Shown piece after piece: positions 1-6,797 of a stretch of 6,797 nucleotides of DNA (its first letter is position 1; each line of letters begins with the position of its first letter). The position numbers were made by a program, and so were the translations under genes. The notes under the pieces were generated by a model, which worked only from the letters and a program-made list of their open reading frames with translations, did no database searches and had not been told where the DNA came from. Origin of the DNA: Bryobacteraceae bacterium (lineage in GTDB: Bacteria; Acidobacteriota; Terriglobia; Bryobacterales; Bryobacteraceae); the NCBI GenBank assembly GCA_947456995.1, contig CANGVB010000199.1:1-6797 (forward strand), given 5' to 3'.

Positions 1-808
1 GAAATGCCATTTCATATTGCTCGATTCGTGCCAGCACTTCCGGATCGCCGTTCCGGCTTTGTTCGAGTTGGTTCATCTCCTTGAGCCCGTCGAGTACGAT
101 GCGCCGCCCCGGCGCACTTACTCCCGGCGGATTCGACAAATAAAGCACAGGGTCGCCCATCGAGCGCAAGGCAACGCCGGAATGCTTCGATGACAGAAAG
201 CCGCTGCTCCAGAGCCGCGCCGAGATGGGTTGTACGTTGGCTTTGGGATGCGTGTGGCTGGCGTGCAGAACAACGAAGGTCGGCAGATCCTTGTTCATCG
301 AGCCGAGGCCGTAGCTGATCCAGGAGCCGATGCAGGCTTTGCCTGGCACCATACTGCCGGTTTGAATGAAGGTGATGGCGGGATCGTGATTGATGGCTTC
401 GGTTTGGAGGGATTTGACGAACGTCAATTGATCGGCCAACTTTGCGGTGTGCGGCAGCAGATTCGAGAACCAGGCACCACTCTGCCCGTGTTGGCGGAAT
501 TCGTACACCGAGGGCGCAATGGGGAACCTCGTCTGGCCCGACGTCATGGTGGTGAGTCGCTGGCCCTGGCGAATGCTCGCAGGCAGATCCTTGTCGTACC
601 AATCCTTCATCGCGGGTTTGTAGTCGAAGAGGTCCATCTGCGGTGGGCCACCCACCATGTGCATGTAGATGATGCTTTTGGCACGCGGCGCAAAGTGCGG
701 CAAACCTGGAAGGGTCTCCCCTTGCAGGAGTTGGGTGAGCGCTGCTGCACCCAGCCCCTGGGCGCCACGGCGGAAAAGAGCACGCCGGGTATGTTGCAAG
801 CCACTCAT
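1..808 (-). CDS. DUF1501 family protein with Tat signal (3' end beyond window)
   Basis: The gene starts at the ATG at 808-806 and stays open for 269 codons to the window edge. The family is usually about 450-500 residues, so a little over half is visible. A twin-arginine signal opens the protein: T7-R8-R9 followed by a hydrophobic, alanine/glycine-rich stretch at about 16-28, so Tat export is expected. Family hallmarks follow: SIIYMHMVGGPPQMDLFD at 45-62, EAINHDPAITFIQTG at 137-151, GSWISYGLGS at 161-170, LPTFVVL at 175-181, SARLWSSGFL at 196-205, DPVLYLSNPPGV at 219-230, and ARIEQYEMAF at the edge. DUF1501 belongs to the alkaline phosphatase/sulfatase-like superfamily; its reaction is not established. 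It overlaps the upstream cytochrome gene by 4 bases (ATGA), the usual partner arrangement for this family. The family call is firm; any substrate or enzymatic role is unknown. Confidence 0.93.
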   Translation of the reverse strand, partial: MSGLQHTRRALFRRGAQGLGAAALTQLLQGETLPGLPHFAPRAKSIIYMHMVGGPPQMDLFDYKPAMKDWYDKDLPASIRQGQRLTTMTSGQTRFPIAPSVYEFRQHGQSGAWFSNLLPHTAKLADQLTFVKSLQTEAINHDPAITFIQTGSMVPGKACIGSWISYGLGSMNKDLPTFVVLHASHTHPKANVQPISARLWSSGFLSSKHSGVALRSMGDPVLYLSNPPGVSAPGRRIVLDGLKEMNQLEQSRNGDPEVLARIEQYEMAF

Positions 809-3561
809 TTGTTCAACACCTCATCGAGATTCATCAACTGGCTCACCAGCATCACCCAGGCAGCGGCATTTGCATCGGGGCGACCGCAGATGGCGCGAGT
901 CTCGTCTTCATGCAGCCGATAATGTGCCACGAGTCGCGAGTGCGTTTGCTTGGCTGCTGCTGTCTCTTCCGGAGTCAGACGCCGCGCGAGCAGGCGACGG
1001 GCCACATACTCAAGCGGTGCGGCAGAGCGTTGCGTTGCCTCTTTGGACAACGCCCGCGCGGCCGCAAAGAAGTCTGGATCGTTCAAAGTCACCAGAGCTT
1101 GCAGAGGTGTGTTGGTTCGCTCGCGGCGCACAACACAAGTCTCACGCGTCGGAGCATTCAGGATTTCAAGCGCCGGCGGCGGAGCCGCGCGTTTCCAGAA
1201 CGTGTACAGGCTGCGTCGCCGCAAAGCGGGCCCGGAGTCGGGCTGGTAGAAGCGAGTGTTGCTGAAGAGGACCGCCACCGACTCCCATACCCCCTCCGGC
1301 TGCAGCGGCTTGACGCTTTGTCCGCCGACGGCTCGTTCGAGCAGTCCGCTGGCGGCGAGCGCGGAATCACGAAGCATTTCGGCGTCCATGCGGAACCGGG
1401 GGCCTCGCGAGAGCAAGCGATTCTCCGGATCGCGCAGACGCTTGTCTTCCGTGGTGACGGCGGCTTGACGGTACGTGGCCGAGGTCACCATGAGTCGAAA
1501 GAGTTTCTTCACATCCCAGCCCGATTCGCGAAACTCCACCGCCAACCAGTCCAGGAGTTCCGGATGGACGGGCGGCTCCCCGGTGGCGCCGAAGTCGTCG
1601 GAGGTCTTCACCAGGCCGGTGCCGAACAATTCCTGCCAAAAGCGATTCACGGTTACACGCGCAGTGAGCGGATTCACTTCATCCACAATCCAGCGTGCCA
1701 GGCCGAGGCGATTCCGCGGCCATTCGGGACGCATCGGCGGCAACACCGCTGGGGTCGCCGCGTACAACTCCTCACCCGGCTGGTCATACTGACCACGCTT
1801 TAGCAGATGCGCCTTGGCCGCTTCTTCCTTTTCGCGCATCACCAACGTAACGTTTCCGCGCATGCGGATATCCCGATATTCCTTCTCGGCCTTGGACAGG
1901 GCCAGGAATTCTTCGGGATACCGCTCGGCCGTGTGGGCAAGCGTGTTGTGCGCAAAGAGGCTCCTCGCTACATCCAACGGCCCCAGCGCTTGAGGATAGA
2001 ACAGCCTCTGCTTGATGAACTTCACGTCCGCCTCGCTGCGCAATGGACGCGCCGCCACCCGACTTAGCGCCAAGGCGCGTCCGTCGGCATAGATCGTCAC
2101 GCCCTCGGGGCGGCCCGATCCGTCCCAGGTGACCGTGATCTCCATCTCCTTGAGAGACACAGGCGGGACACGGAAAGTGTTTCCACGCAGAGCCAATTGC
2201 CCTTGGATGCCCTGCCCCTCCAGGCGGAAAACGGGCAGGAATGACTCAATGGCGAGTTCCCAGCGAAGATCGTCATCATGGCGTCCTGTGGCCAGAGTGA
2301 TGAGGTGCTGGTCGAGATAGCCGCATTGCACCTGCGCGGTAAAGGCACCCCTCGGCGGGACCGGCACAGCTTTCGCATGGAGTTCCTCACGCTTGGGTTT
2401 TAGGAGTGCATCTTGCGCTTTGGTCTCCTTTAACAGGCCCTGCCACTGCTTGCGCAATCGCAGGATCTCGGGCTCCAGTTGTGACAGGCGACTCACGTCC
2501 GCAGCGCTTGGGATCAGCAGCACAGGCTCAGGTTCGGCGATCTCCCCGTGTACCGTCACTTCGGTAGTGTTGTTAAAGAAGGCCGCCATGCGATAGAAGT
2601 CCTTCTGCGCAAGCGGATCGTACTTGTGGTCGTGGCAGGTGGCGCAGCCGAGAGTGAGTCCCAAAAACACGGTAGAGGTGGTGTCCACCATGTCCTTCAC
2701 GTAGATCGTCTTCACTTCTTCTGGAATCACGCCGCCCTCGCCTGTGGCTATATGGTTGCGATGAAATCCGGTAGCGATGCGCTGGTCCAACGTGGGGTTA
2801 GGTAACAGATCGCCGGCCAATTGTTCCAGTGCAAACTGATCGAAGGGCTGGTTTCGATTGAAGGCTTGAATCACCCAATCCCGCCAGGGCCAGATCTCCC
2901 TACGATTGTCGGAATGCAGCCCATGCGTATCGCCGTAGCGGGCCGCGTCCAGCCAATAGCGCCCGCGATGCTCGCCCCAGTGCGGAGATGCCAGGTAGCG
3001 ATCGACCGCGCGCTCATAGGCGTCCGGCTTTGTATCCCGGACAAAGGCATCGACTTGCTCGGAAGTCGGCGGCAGCCCGGTGAGGTCCAGGCTCAAGCGC
3101 CGGATCAGCCGAGGCCGGTCCGCTTCAGGGGCGGGTGACAGATTCTCCTTCGTCAGCCGAGAGCGGATAAACGCGTCGATAGGATGCTTGTCGCCGCCGG
3201 GGACAACAGGCCGTACGGGCGCCACCAGTGACCAGTGCTCTTTCCACGGCGCACCAGCCTCGATCCATTCGCGGAGCACCTCTGTCTGTGCAGGTGACAG
3301 GTCCTTGTGCGCATAGGGCGGGGGCATGCGCAAGGCGGGCTTGGCATGAGCGACGCGCTGCCACAAGATACTCTTCGCAGGGTCGCCCGGGACGACAACT
3401 TTTTCCAACGTGCCGGCCCGGGTGTCGAGCCGGAGTGCGGCTTTTCGATCCTCTGCATCCGGCCCGTGGCAGTGGAAGCAATGATTGGCAAGGATCGGTT
3501 TGACGTCCTTCTGGAAGTCCAGCGCAGCCAGCGACGAAAGAAGGAAGAGGCAAATCCCCAT
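805..3561 (-). CDS. PSCyt1-DUF1549-DUF1553 (PSD1) multidomain c-type cytochrome
   Basis: This complete 918-residue protein is an exported planctomycete-type cytochrome. A short hydrophobic leader (about 2-13) precedes a PSCyt1 heme domain with C28-F-H-C31-H32 and a likely axial Met at M79 in RMPPP. DUF1549 spans about 125-335, with [12 protein letters not shown] at 154-165 and a second heme motif C306-A-T-C309-H310 followed by DHKYDPL. A charged, probably coiled-coil stretch lies at about 355-396. Residues about 405-540 resemble a degenerate ConA/LamG-like module ([20 protein letters not shown], 478-497). DUF1553 fills about 610-885, with [22 protein letters not shown] at its start (629-650) and [18 protein letters not shown] at 815-832. 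The ATG is the only plausible start: an in-frame TGA sits at 3582-3580 with no start codon between. It lies 4 bases after the receptor stop and overlaps the DUF1501 start. Electron transfer, possibly with carbohydrate binding, is inferred; the true reaction is unknown. Confidence 0.94.
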   Translation of the reverse strand: MGICLFLLSSLAALDFQKDVKPILANHCFHCHGPDAEDRKAALRLDTRAGTLEKVVVPGDPAKSILWQRVAHAKPALRMPPPYAHKDLSPAQTEVLREWIEAGAPWKEHWSLVAPVRPVVPGGDKHPIDAFIRSRLTKENLSPAPEADRPRLIRRLSLDLTGLPPTSEQVDAFVRDTKPDAYERAVDRYLASPHWGEHRGRYWLDAARYGDTHGLHSDNRREIWPWRDWVIQAFNRNQPFDQFALEQLAGDLLPNPTLDQRIATGFHRNHIATGEGGVIPEEVKTIYVKDMVDTTSTVFLGLTLGCATCHDHKYDPLAQKDFYRMAAFFNNTTEVTVHGEIAEPEPVLLIPSAADVSRLSQLEPEILRLRKQWQGLLKETKAQDALLKPKREELHAKAVPVPPRGAFTAQVQCGYLDQHLITLATGRHDDDLRWELAIESFLPVFRLEGQGIQGQLALRGNTFRVPPVSLKEMEITVTWDGSGRPEGVTIYADGRALALSRVAARPLRSEADVKFIKQRLFYPQALGPLDVARSLFAHNTLAHTAERYPEEFLALSKAEKEYRDIRMRGNVTLVMREKEEAAKAHLLKRGQYDQPGEELYAATPAVLPPMRPEWPRNRLGLARWIVDEVNPLTARVTVNRFWQELFGTGLVKTSDDFGATGEPPVHPELLDWLAVEFRESGWDVKKLFRLMVTSATYRQAAVTTEDKRLRDPENRLLSRGPRFRMDAEMLRDSALAASGLLERAVGGQSVKPLQPEGVWESVAVLFSNTRFYQPDSGPALRRRSLYTFWKRAAPPPALEILNAPTRETCVVRRERTNTPLQALVTLNDPDFFAAARALSKEATQRSAAPLEYVARRLLARRLTPEETAAAKQTHSRLVAHYRLHEDETRAICGRPDANAAAWVMLVSQLMNLDEVLNK
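817..822 (-). promoter_or_regulatory. Ribosome binding site for the DUF1501 gene
   Basis: The minus strand reads GAGGTG here, 8 bases upstream of the ATG at 808-806, a normal Shine-Dalgarno spacing. The site lies inside the last codons of the cytochrome gene (Asp-Glu-Val-Leu-Asn-Lys). The same bases also encode a family-typical C-terminal NLDE motif, so part of the match may be coincidental. It supports the chosen start and independent initiation in addition to coupling. Confidence 0.55.
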
Positions 3562-3568
3562 GAATTTA
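3559..3568 (-). other. Stop/start junction suggesting translational coupling of receptor and cytochrome
   Basis: On the minus strand the receptor TAA (3568-3566) is followed by ATTC and then the cytochrome ATG (3561-3559). The roughly 20 bases upstream of the ATG contain no purine-rich Shine-Dalgarno core. Reinitiation by ribosomes finishing the receptor is the simplest reading, which would tie cytochrome synthesis to receptor synthesis. This is inferred from spacing only. Confidence 0.5.
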
Positions 3569-6500
3569 GAACAGTACTTTCAGTGCAAGCTGCCCGTTGC
3601 GGTTGCCGCCCTTCTGCGCCACCTGTCCGAAGGCAGGCGTGTTTACTGTTGTGCCCGGATTGCCCCAAAGGGGGTGATTGAGGAAGTTGAAGAATTCCGC
3701 GCGGAACTGCAGGGTGACGCGCTCGCGGATCGCCGTGTTCTTGAAGAAGGACACATTCCAGGAGTTGACGCCGGTGCCGCGCAGGTCTGGCGATTGGGGG
3801 CCGGTGTTGCCGAAGGTAAAGGGGTCCGGCTGAGAGAAGACCGAAGTATCAAACCAACGTAGCGGAGTGCGTTGGTCTTCCGGGAGCAGAGCCGAGCGGC
3901 CATTGTTGTTGGCTCGTTGTCCGGCGCCAAAACCAATGCTGTTTACGGGTAGGCCGATCGAAAGCGGCAGGCCACTTTGGAGAGTGAAGACGCCGTTGAG
4001 TTGCCAGCCGCCGACCAGAAGATTCACGGCGCCAGGCAGCGAGTTGGCCCAGGGGCGGCCCTTGCCGAAGGGCAGGTCATATAGAAAAGCTGAGGTCATG
4101 CGATGACCCACGTCGATGGGAGAAAGGCTTCGTTCTATTGAGTTGTCGTACTGGTTCTGGATACCGGTGCTACGCCAATAGCGCTCGCCAACGTTGCCGA
4201 TATTCTTTGACCAGGTGTATGCGGTGAGCAGCGAGAAGCCATTACTGAAGCGCCGCTCCAGTTTTGTCTGCAGCGCGTTGTAGCTCATCTGGCCGGCAGA
4301 TACGGTGTTGTATTGCACATCCGTGAATTGAGGGAAGGGCCGCAATAGCTGCCCTTGACTCAGAGTCGCGGCGGAAAAAGGTCCGCGAGCTACCAGGCCG
4401 AGGAAAGGATTCGGTACCTGCGCATTGAGCGCCGCACCACGCGAATAGAGTGAGGGGTCCAACTGATTTCCCTGGATATTGATGTACTGGTTGACGCCTC
4501 GCGAGCCCACGTAACCAACGTCGAGCAGCCAGGACTTCATCTGGTGTTGAATTCCCACATTGAACTGCTGTGTGTAGGGCGCGACAATGTTGCGCAGTTG
4601 GGTGGTGACGCTTTGGCCTAGCAGTGTGTTCGGCCCATCGGCGTTGCCCGTCGGGGGATTGAAGCCGTCAGGGAATGGATTGCTCAAGCGGCGTGCGGGG
4701 GTCAAGCCGCCGTCCGTGCTGGCGAGAAACGGAGTATCGCCGTCATAGCCGAGCGCGCCGAAGGTAGCGGCACCGAATCCGGTATTCACCACCGGCTGAT
4801 AGAACAAGCCATAAGCAGCGCGAAGAACGGTTTGCGTCTTGAGCTTGTAAGCCAGGCCAATGCGTGGGCCGAAGTTGTTTCGATCCACTGGATTGCGGTA
4901 GCGGGAATCGATGTCTTTACCCATGAATTGCAGTGCTCCAAGTGCAGAGGGGAGACGATTGGTGGCAGCTGAACGCAGGTTGAGGTCGAAGCTGGTGTTG
5001 CGGTCGAAACGCTCCGTATAGGGGGTTTCGAGGTCATACCGGAAGCCCAGATTCAGAGTCAGGCGGTTCGATACACGCCAGTCATCCTGGACATAACCAG
5101 CCAGGTAAAACCATTGCACGGCAATCGATCCGGGTATGCGGTTGTTGCCACCCGCGGGCAGGCCAAGCATGAAGGATGCCATGCTCCATCCGGCCGTGGG
5201 ACTTGGCGCAAAGGGATCCTGTTGCGTCCAGGCCTGATTGAAGCTGAACGAAGGCGTTACGTCGCTTGCCTGGATGTCGGCGTAGCGGTACATGCGGGCA
5301 TCGCCGCCAAATTTGATGGTGTGCTTGCCCGAGATCTTTGTGATGCTGCCCTGCAGGGAATGCGAAAGGTCGCCCCGGCGAAGGAGGTCACCGTTGGAGC
5401 GCGAACCCAGCCCTTCGTAGTTGGCGATGCTGATGGGCGGGAAGGTTTTGTAGAAGACGGAAGAAGCAAATTGCGAGGGGAAGCCTGCAGCTCCAAGATC
5501 AAAACCGGCGGATTGGGGCAAGCGGCTCAGGAGCTGGCGATTTAGTGAGTACCGCAGGTCGAGAATTGTTGTCGGCGTCAGCGTGCTTGAGTATCCAACG
5601 ACTGCGTTTTTGGGGAAGACAAAGAGATTCGAACCGCCGCCTCGTGCCGAAAATGCACCGCCGGGATTGTTTTGAATCAGACAGGATGAGCATCCTGGCG
5701 TGGGCCCAAAGAGATTAGCTGCGCCTCCACCCTGGTCACTTTCGGTATAGCGAACGAAGAGCCGTGCGCCATCGCGGATGTTGTAGTCGGCCTTGATGGT
5801 CCACATGTTCTGGCGATTTTGGCCCGTGGCATTCACCAGATAGTTATTGGCATTGGAGAACGGATCGATAGGAGTGGTGTTGGGCGCGGGATAGTAGGCG
5901 GCGAGGTTGCGCGCCACCGGGTCCAGGCGATTGGCAGGAACTACGTTGCCGGGGAAAACCGACCGCGTGTAGCGATTCGCCTGGTTCGGAACGGCCGTGG
6001 TGGTGAGTGGGTCATAGATGTTGATCAGAGTTCCGGCAGCCGTGCGGCGTTGAGAAAAGTCGCCTGTTTTTTCGGCTGCCGTGGGCACCGTAAGCAGCAG
6101 GCGAGAGGGCAACACGTCCCGGTAGCCCTCATAGTTGTGGAAGAAAAAGAGCTTGTTGCGGCCGTTGTAGATTTTCGGAATATACACTGGGCCGCCCACG
6201 CTGTAGCCAAAGGTATGGACGTTCAGGAAGTCCCGCGCGCGGTTGCTACGGTTGTTCAGCCATGAGTTCGCATTAAGAACCCGGTTCTTCCAGAAGTCGT
6301 AGATCGTGCCGTGCAATTCGTTGGTGCCCGACTTATAGATCGCGTTCAATACTGCGCCGCCGGTGCGGCCGAACTCGGCGGCAAGAGCGTTCGTCTCAAT
6401 CTTGAATTCCTCAATGGCATCAATGGTGGGGATTACCGACGCGGCGCCCATGTTGGCCGTCAAGGCGGTGGCGCCGTCGACCATGAATTCGTTGGTGTTC

Positions 6501-6797
6501 ACCTGGCCGCCGTTTGAGGACCAACGTCCGAAGCCAACCGATCCAGATGTTGCGGGTGCCGCGCTCGCGCCGAAGTCGTTGACGCCCGCCGTGAGCGTAG
6601 CGATCTGGAATAGATTCCGGTTCGACGAGGGCAGATCGACTACCTTCTTGTTGTCTATCAACTGGCTGACCGATGAAGTGGTGGTTTGCAGCAGCGGCGT
6701 CTCGGCCTTCACTTCGATGGTCTCCGTCACCTGCCCTGGTTCCATCGTTACAGGAATTTCCATCTTCTGACTGGTGTCGAGCTTAAGGTTGGCGCGA
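3566..6797 (-). CDS. Oar-like TonB-dependent outer-membrane receptor (5' end beyond window)
   Basis: The reading frame is open to the right edge. Eleven codons (RANLKLDTSQK) precede the first visible Met at 6763, so that Met is internal; they look like the end of a carboxypeptidase-regulatory-like domain, usual in this family. Counting from that Met (1065 residues to the stop), a plug-like domain covers about 25-150, with TNEFMVDGATAL at 90-101 and AEFGRTGGAVLNAIYKSGTN at 129-148. The rest is a beta-barrel with Oar-family landmarks: NKLFFFHNYEGYRD (203-216), AGYVQDDWRVSNRLTLNLGF (555-574), NFGPRIGLAY (630-639), SYNALQTKLERRFSNG (827-842) and FFNFLNHPLWGNPG (1024-1037). It ends LALKVLF, with the terminal Phe typical of outer-membrane barrels. 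Such receptors import or bind large ligands using TonB energy; the ligand is unknown. A TonB box and signal peptide would lie outside the window. The only visible cysteines form C358-S-S-C361. TAA stop at 3568-3566. Confidence 0.93.
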   Translation of the reverse strand, partial: RANLKLDTSQKMEIPVTMEPGQVTETIEVKAETPLLQTTTSSVSQLIDNKKVVDLPSSNRNLFQIATLTAGVNDFGASAAPATSGSVGFGRWSSNGGQVNTNEFMVDGATALTANMGAASVIPTIDAIEEFKIETNALAAEFGRTGGAVLNAIYKSGTNELHGTIYDFWKNRVLNANSWLNNRSNRARDFLNVHTFGYSVGGPVYIPKIYNGRNKLFFFHNYEGYRDVLPSRLLLTVPTAAEKTGDFSQRRTAAGTLINIYDPLTTTAVPNQANRYTRSVFPGNVVPANRLDPVARNLAAYYPAPNTTPIDPFSNANNYLVNATGQNRQNMWTIKADYNIRDGARLFVRYTESDQGGGAANLFGPTPGCSSCLIQNNPGGAFSARGGGSNLFVFPKNAVVGYSSTLTPTTILDLRYSLNRQLLSRLPQSAGFDLGAAGFPSQFASSVFYKTFPPISIANYEGLGSRSNGDLLRRGDLSHSLQGSITKISGKHTIKFGGDARMYRYADIQASDVTPSFSFNQAWTQQDPFAPSPTAGWSMASFMLGLPAGGNNRIPGSIAVQWFYLAGYVQDDWRVSNRLTLNLGFRYDLETPYTERFDRNTSFDLNLRSAATNRLPSALGALQFMGKDIDSRYRNPVDRNNFGPRIGLAYKLKTQTVLRAAYGLFYQPVVNTGFGAATFGALGYDGDTPFLASTDGGLTPARRLSNPFPDGFNPPTGNADGPNTLLGQSVTTQLRNIVAPYTQQFNVGIQHQMKSWLLDVGYVGSRGVNQYINIQGNQLDPSLYSRGAALNAQVPNPFLGLVARGPFSAATLSQGQLLRPFPQFTDVQYNTVSAGQMSYNALQTKLERRFSNGFSLLTAYTWSKNIGNVGERYWRSTGIQNQYDNSIERSLSPIDVGHRMTSAFLYDLPFGKGRPWANSLPGAVNLLVGGWQLNGVFTLQSGLPLSIGLPVNSIGFGAGQRANNNGRSALLPEDQRTPLRWFDTSVFSQPDPFTFGNTGPQSPDLRGTGVNSWNVSFFKNTAIRERVTLQFRAEFFNFLNHPLWGNPGTTVNTPAFGQVAQKGGNRNGQLALKVLF

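Noticed and set aside
12..602. A 196-codon minus-strand open frame
   Set aside because: It overlaps the DUF1501 gene in another frame. Its His/Arg/Ser-rich translation has no recognisable motif, while the DUF1501 frame gives family motifs without a break.
230..922. A 230-codon plus-strand open frame
   Set aside because: It is antisense to the start of the DUF1501 gene and the end of the cytochrome gene. The minus-strand frames carry clear family motifs; this one does not.
910..1803. A 297-codon plus-strand open frame
   Set aside because: It lies wholly antisense to the well-conserved DUF1553 region, its translation shows no recognisable domain and is Arg/Gly rich, and such frames are common opposite GC-rich genes.
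3562..3565. Possible internal promoter or terminator between receptor and cytochrome
   Set aside because: Only 4 bases separate the genes, and I saw no hairpin with a T run or -35/-10 pair around the junction.
3153..3668. A minus-strand frame bridging the receptor-cytochrome junction
   Set aside because: It is out of frame with both genes, and its translation is low-complexity Arg/Ser/Pro-rich shadow sequence with no domain signal. The heme motif is read in the cytochrome frame.
6761..6763. ATG at 6763 as the true start of the receptor
   Set aside because: The frame continues to the window edge with RANLKLDTSQK, which matches the end of the N-terminal regulatory-like domain. The Met lacks a signal peptide, so it is internal.

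Overview
The window is coding almost end to end, with all three real genes on the minus strand. Read in the direction of transcription (high to low coordinates) they are: a large Oar-like TonB-dependent outer-membrane receptor cut at its 5' end by the right window edge; a complete 918-residue c-type cytochrome of the PSCyt1/DUF1549/DUF1553 type; and a DUF1501 protein with a Tat signal, cut at its 3' end by the left window edge. The DUF1501 gene is easy to miss because it has no stop codon inside the window.

The organism is most likely an acidobacterium, probably near Solibacter/Bryobacter. Oar-type receptors with phrases such as SYNALQTKLERRFSNGFS and FFNFLNHPLWGNPG are massively expanded in Acidobacteriota. 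DUF1501 and DUF1549/DUF1553 pairs are common in Planctomycetes, Verrucomicrobia and some Acidobacteria. The GC-rich sequence fits. This placement is inference from family knowledge, without any search.

Layout: receptor 6797-3566, 4 intergenic bases, cytochrome 3561-805, a 4-base ATGA overlap, DUF1501 protein 808-1. The junctions are tight enough to indicate one polycistronic, translationally coupled unit. Its promoter lies to the right of the window and its terminator to the left; none is visible inside. No intergenic stretch exceeds a few bases. I saw no RNA genes, mobile elements, CRISPR arrays or repeats.

How the genes may work together: the receptor would import or bind a substrate at the outer membrane. 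The cytochrome (two CXXCH heme motifs and a probable ConA/LamG-like sugar-binding segment) and the Tat-exported DUF1501 protein (alkaline phosphatase/sulfatase-like superfamily) would act on it in the periplasm or on the cell surface. The cytochrome-DUF1501 pairing is well known but its biochemical function is not established. The tightly coupled Oar-like receptor is the most notable feature here.
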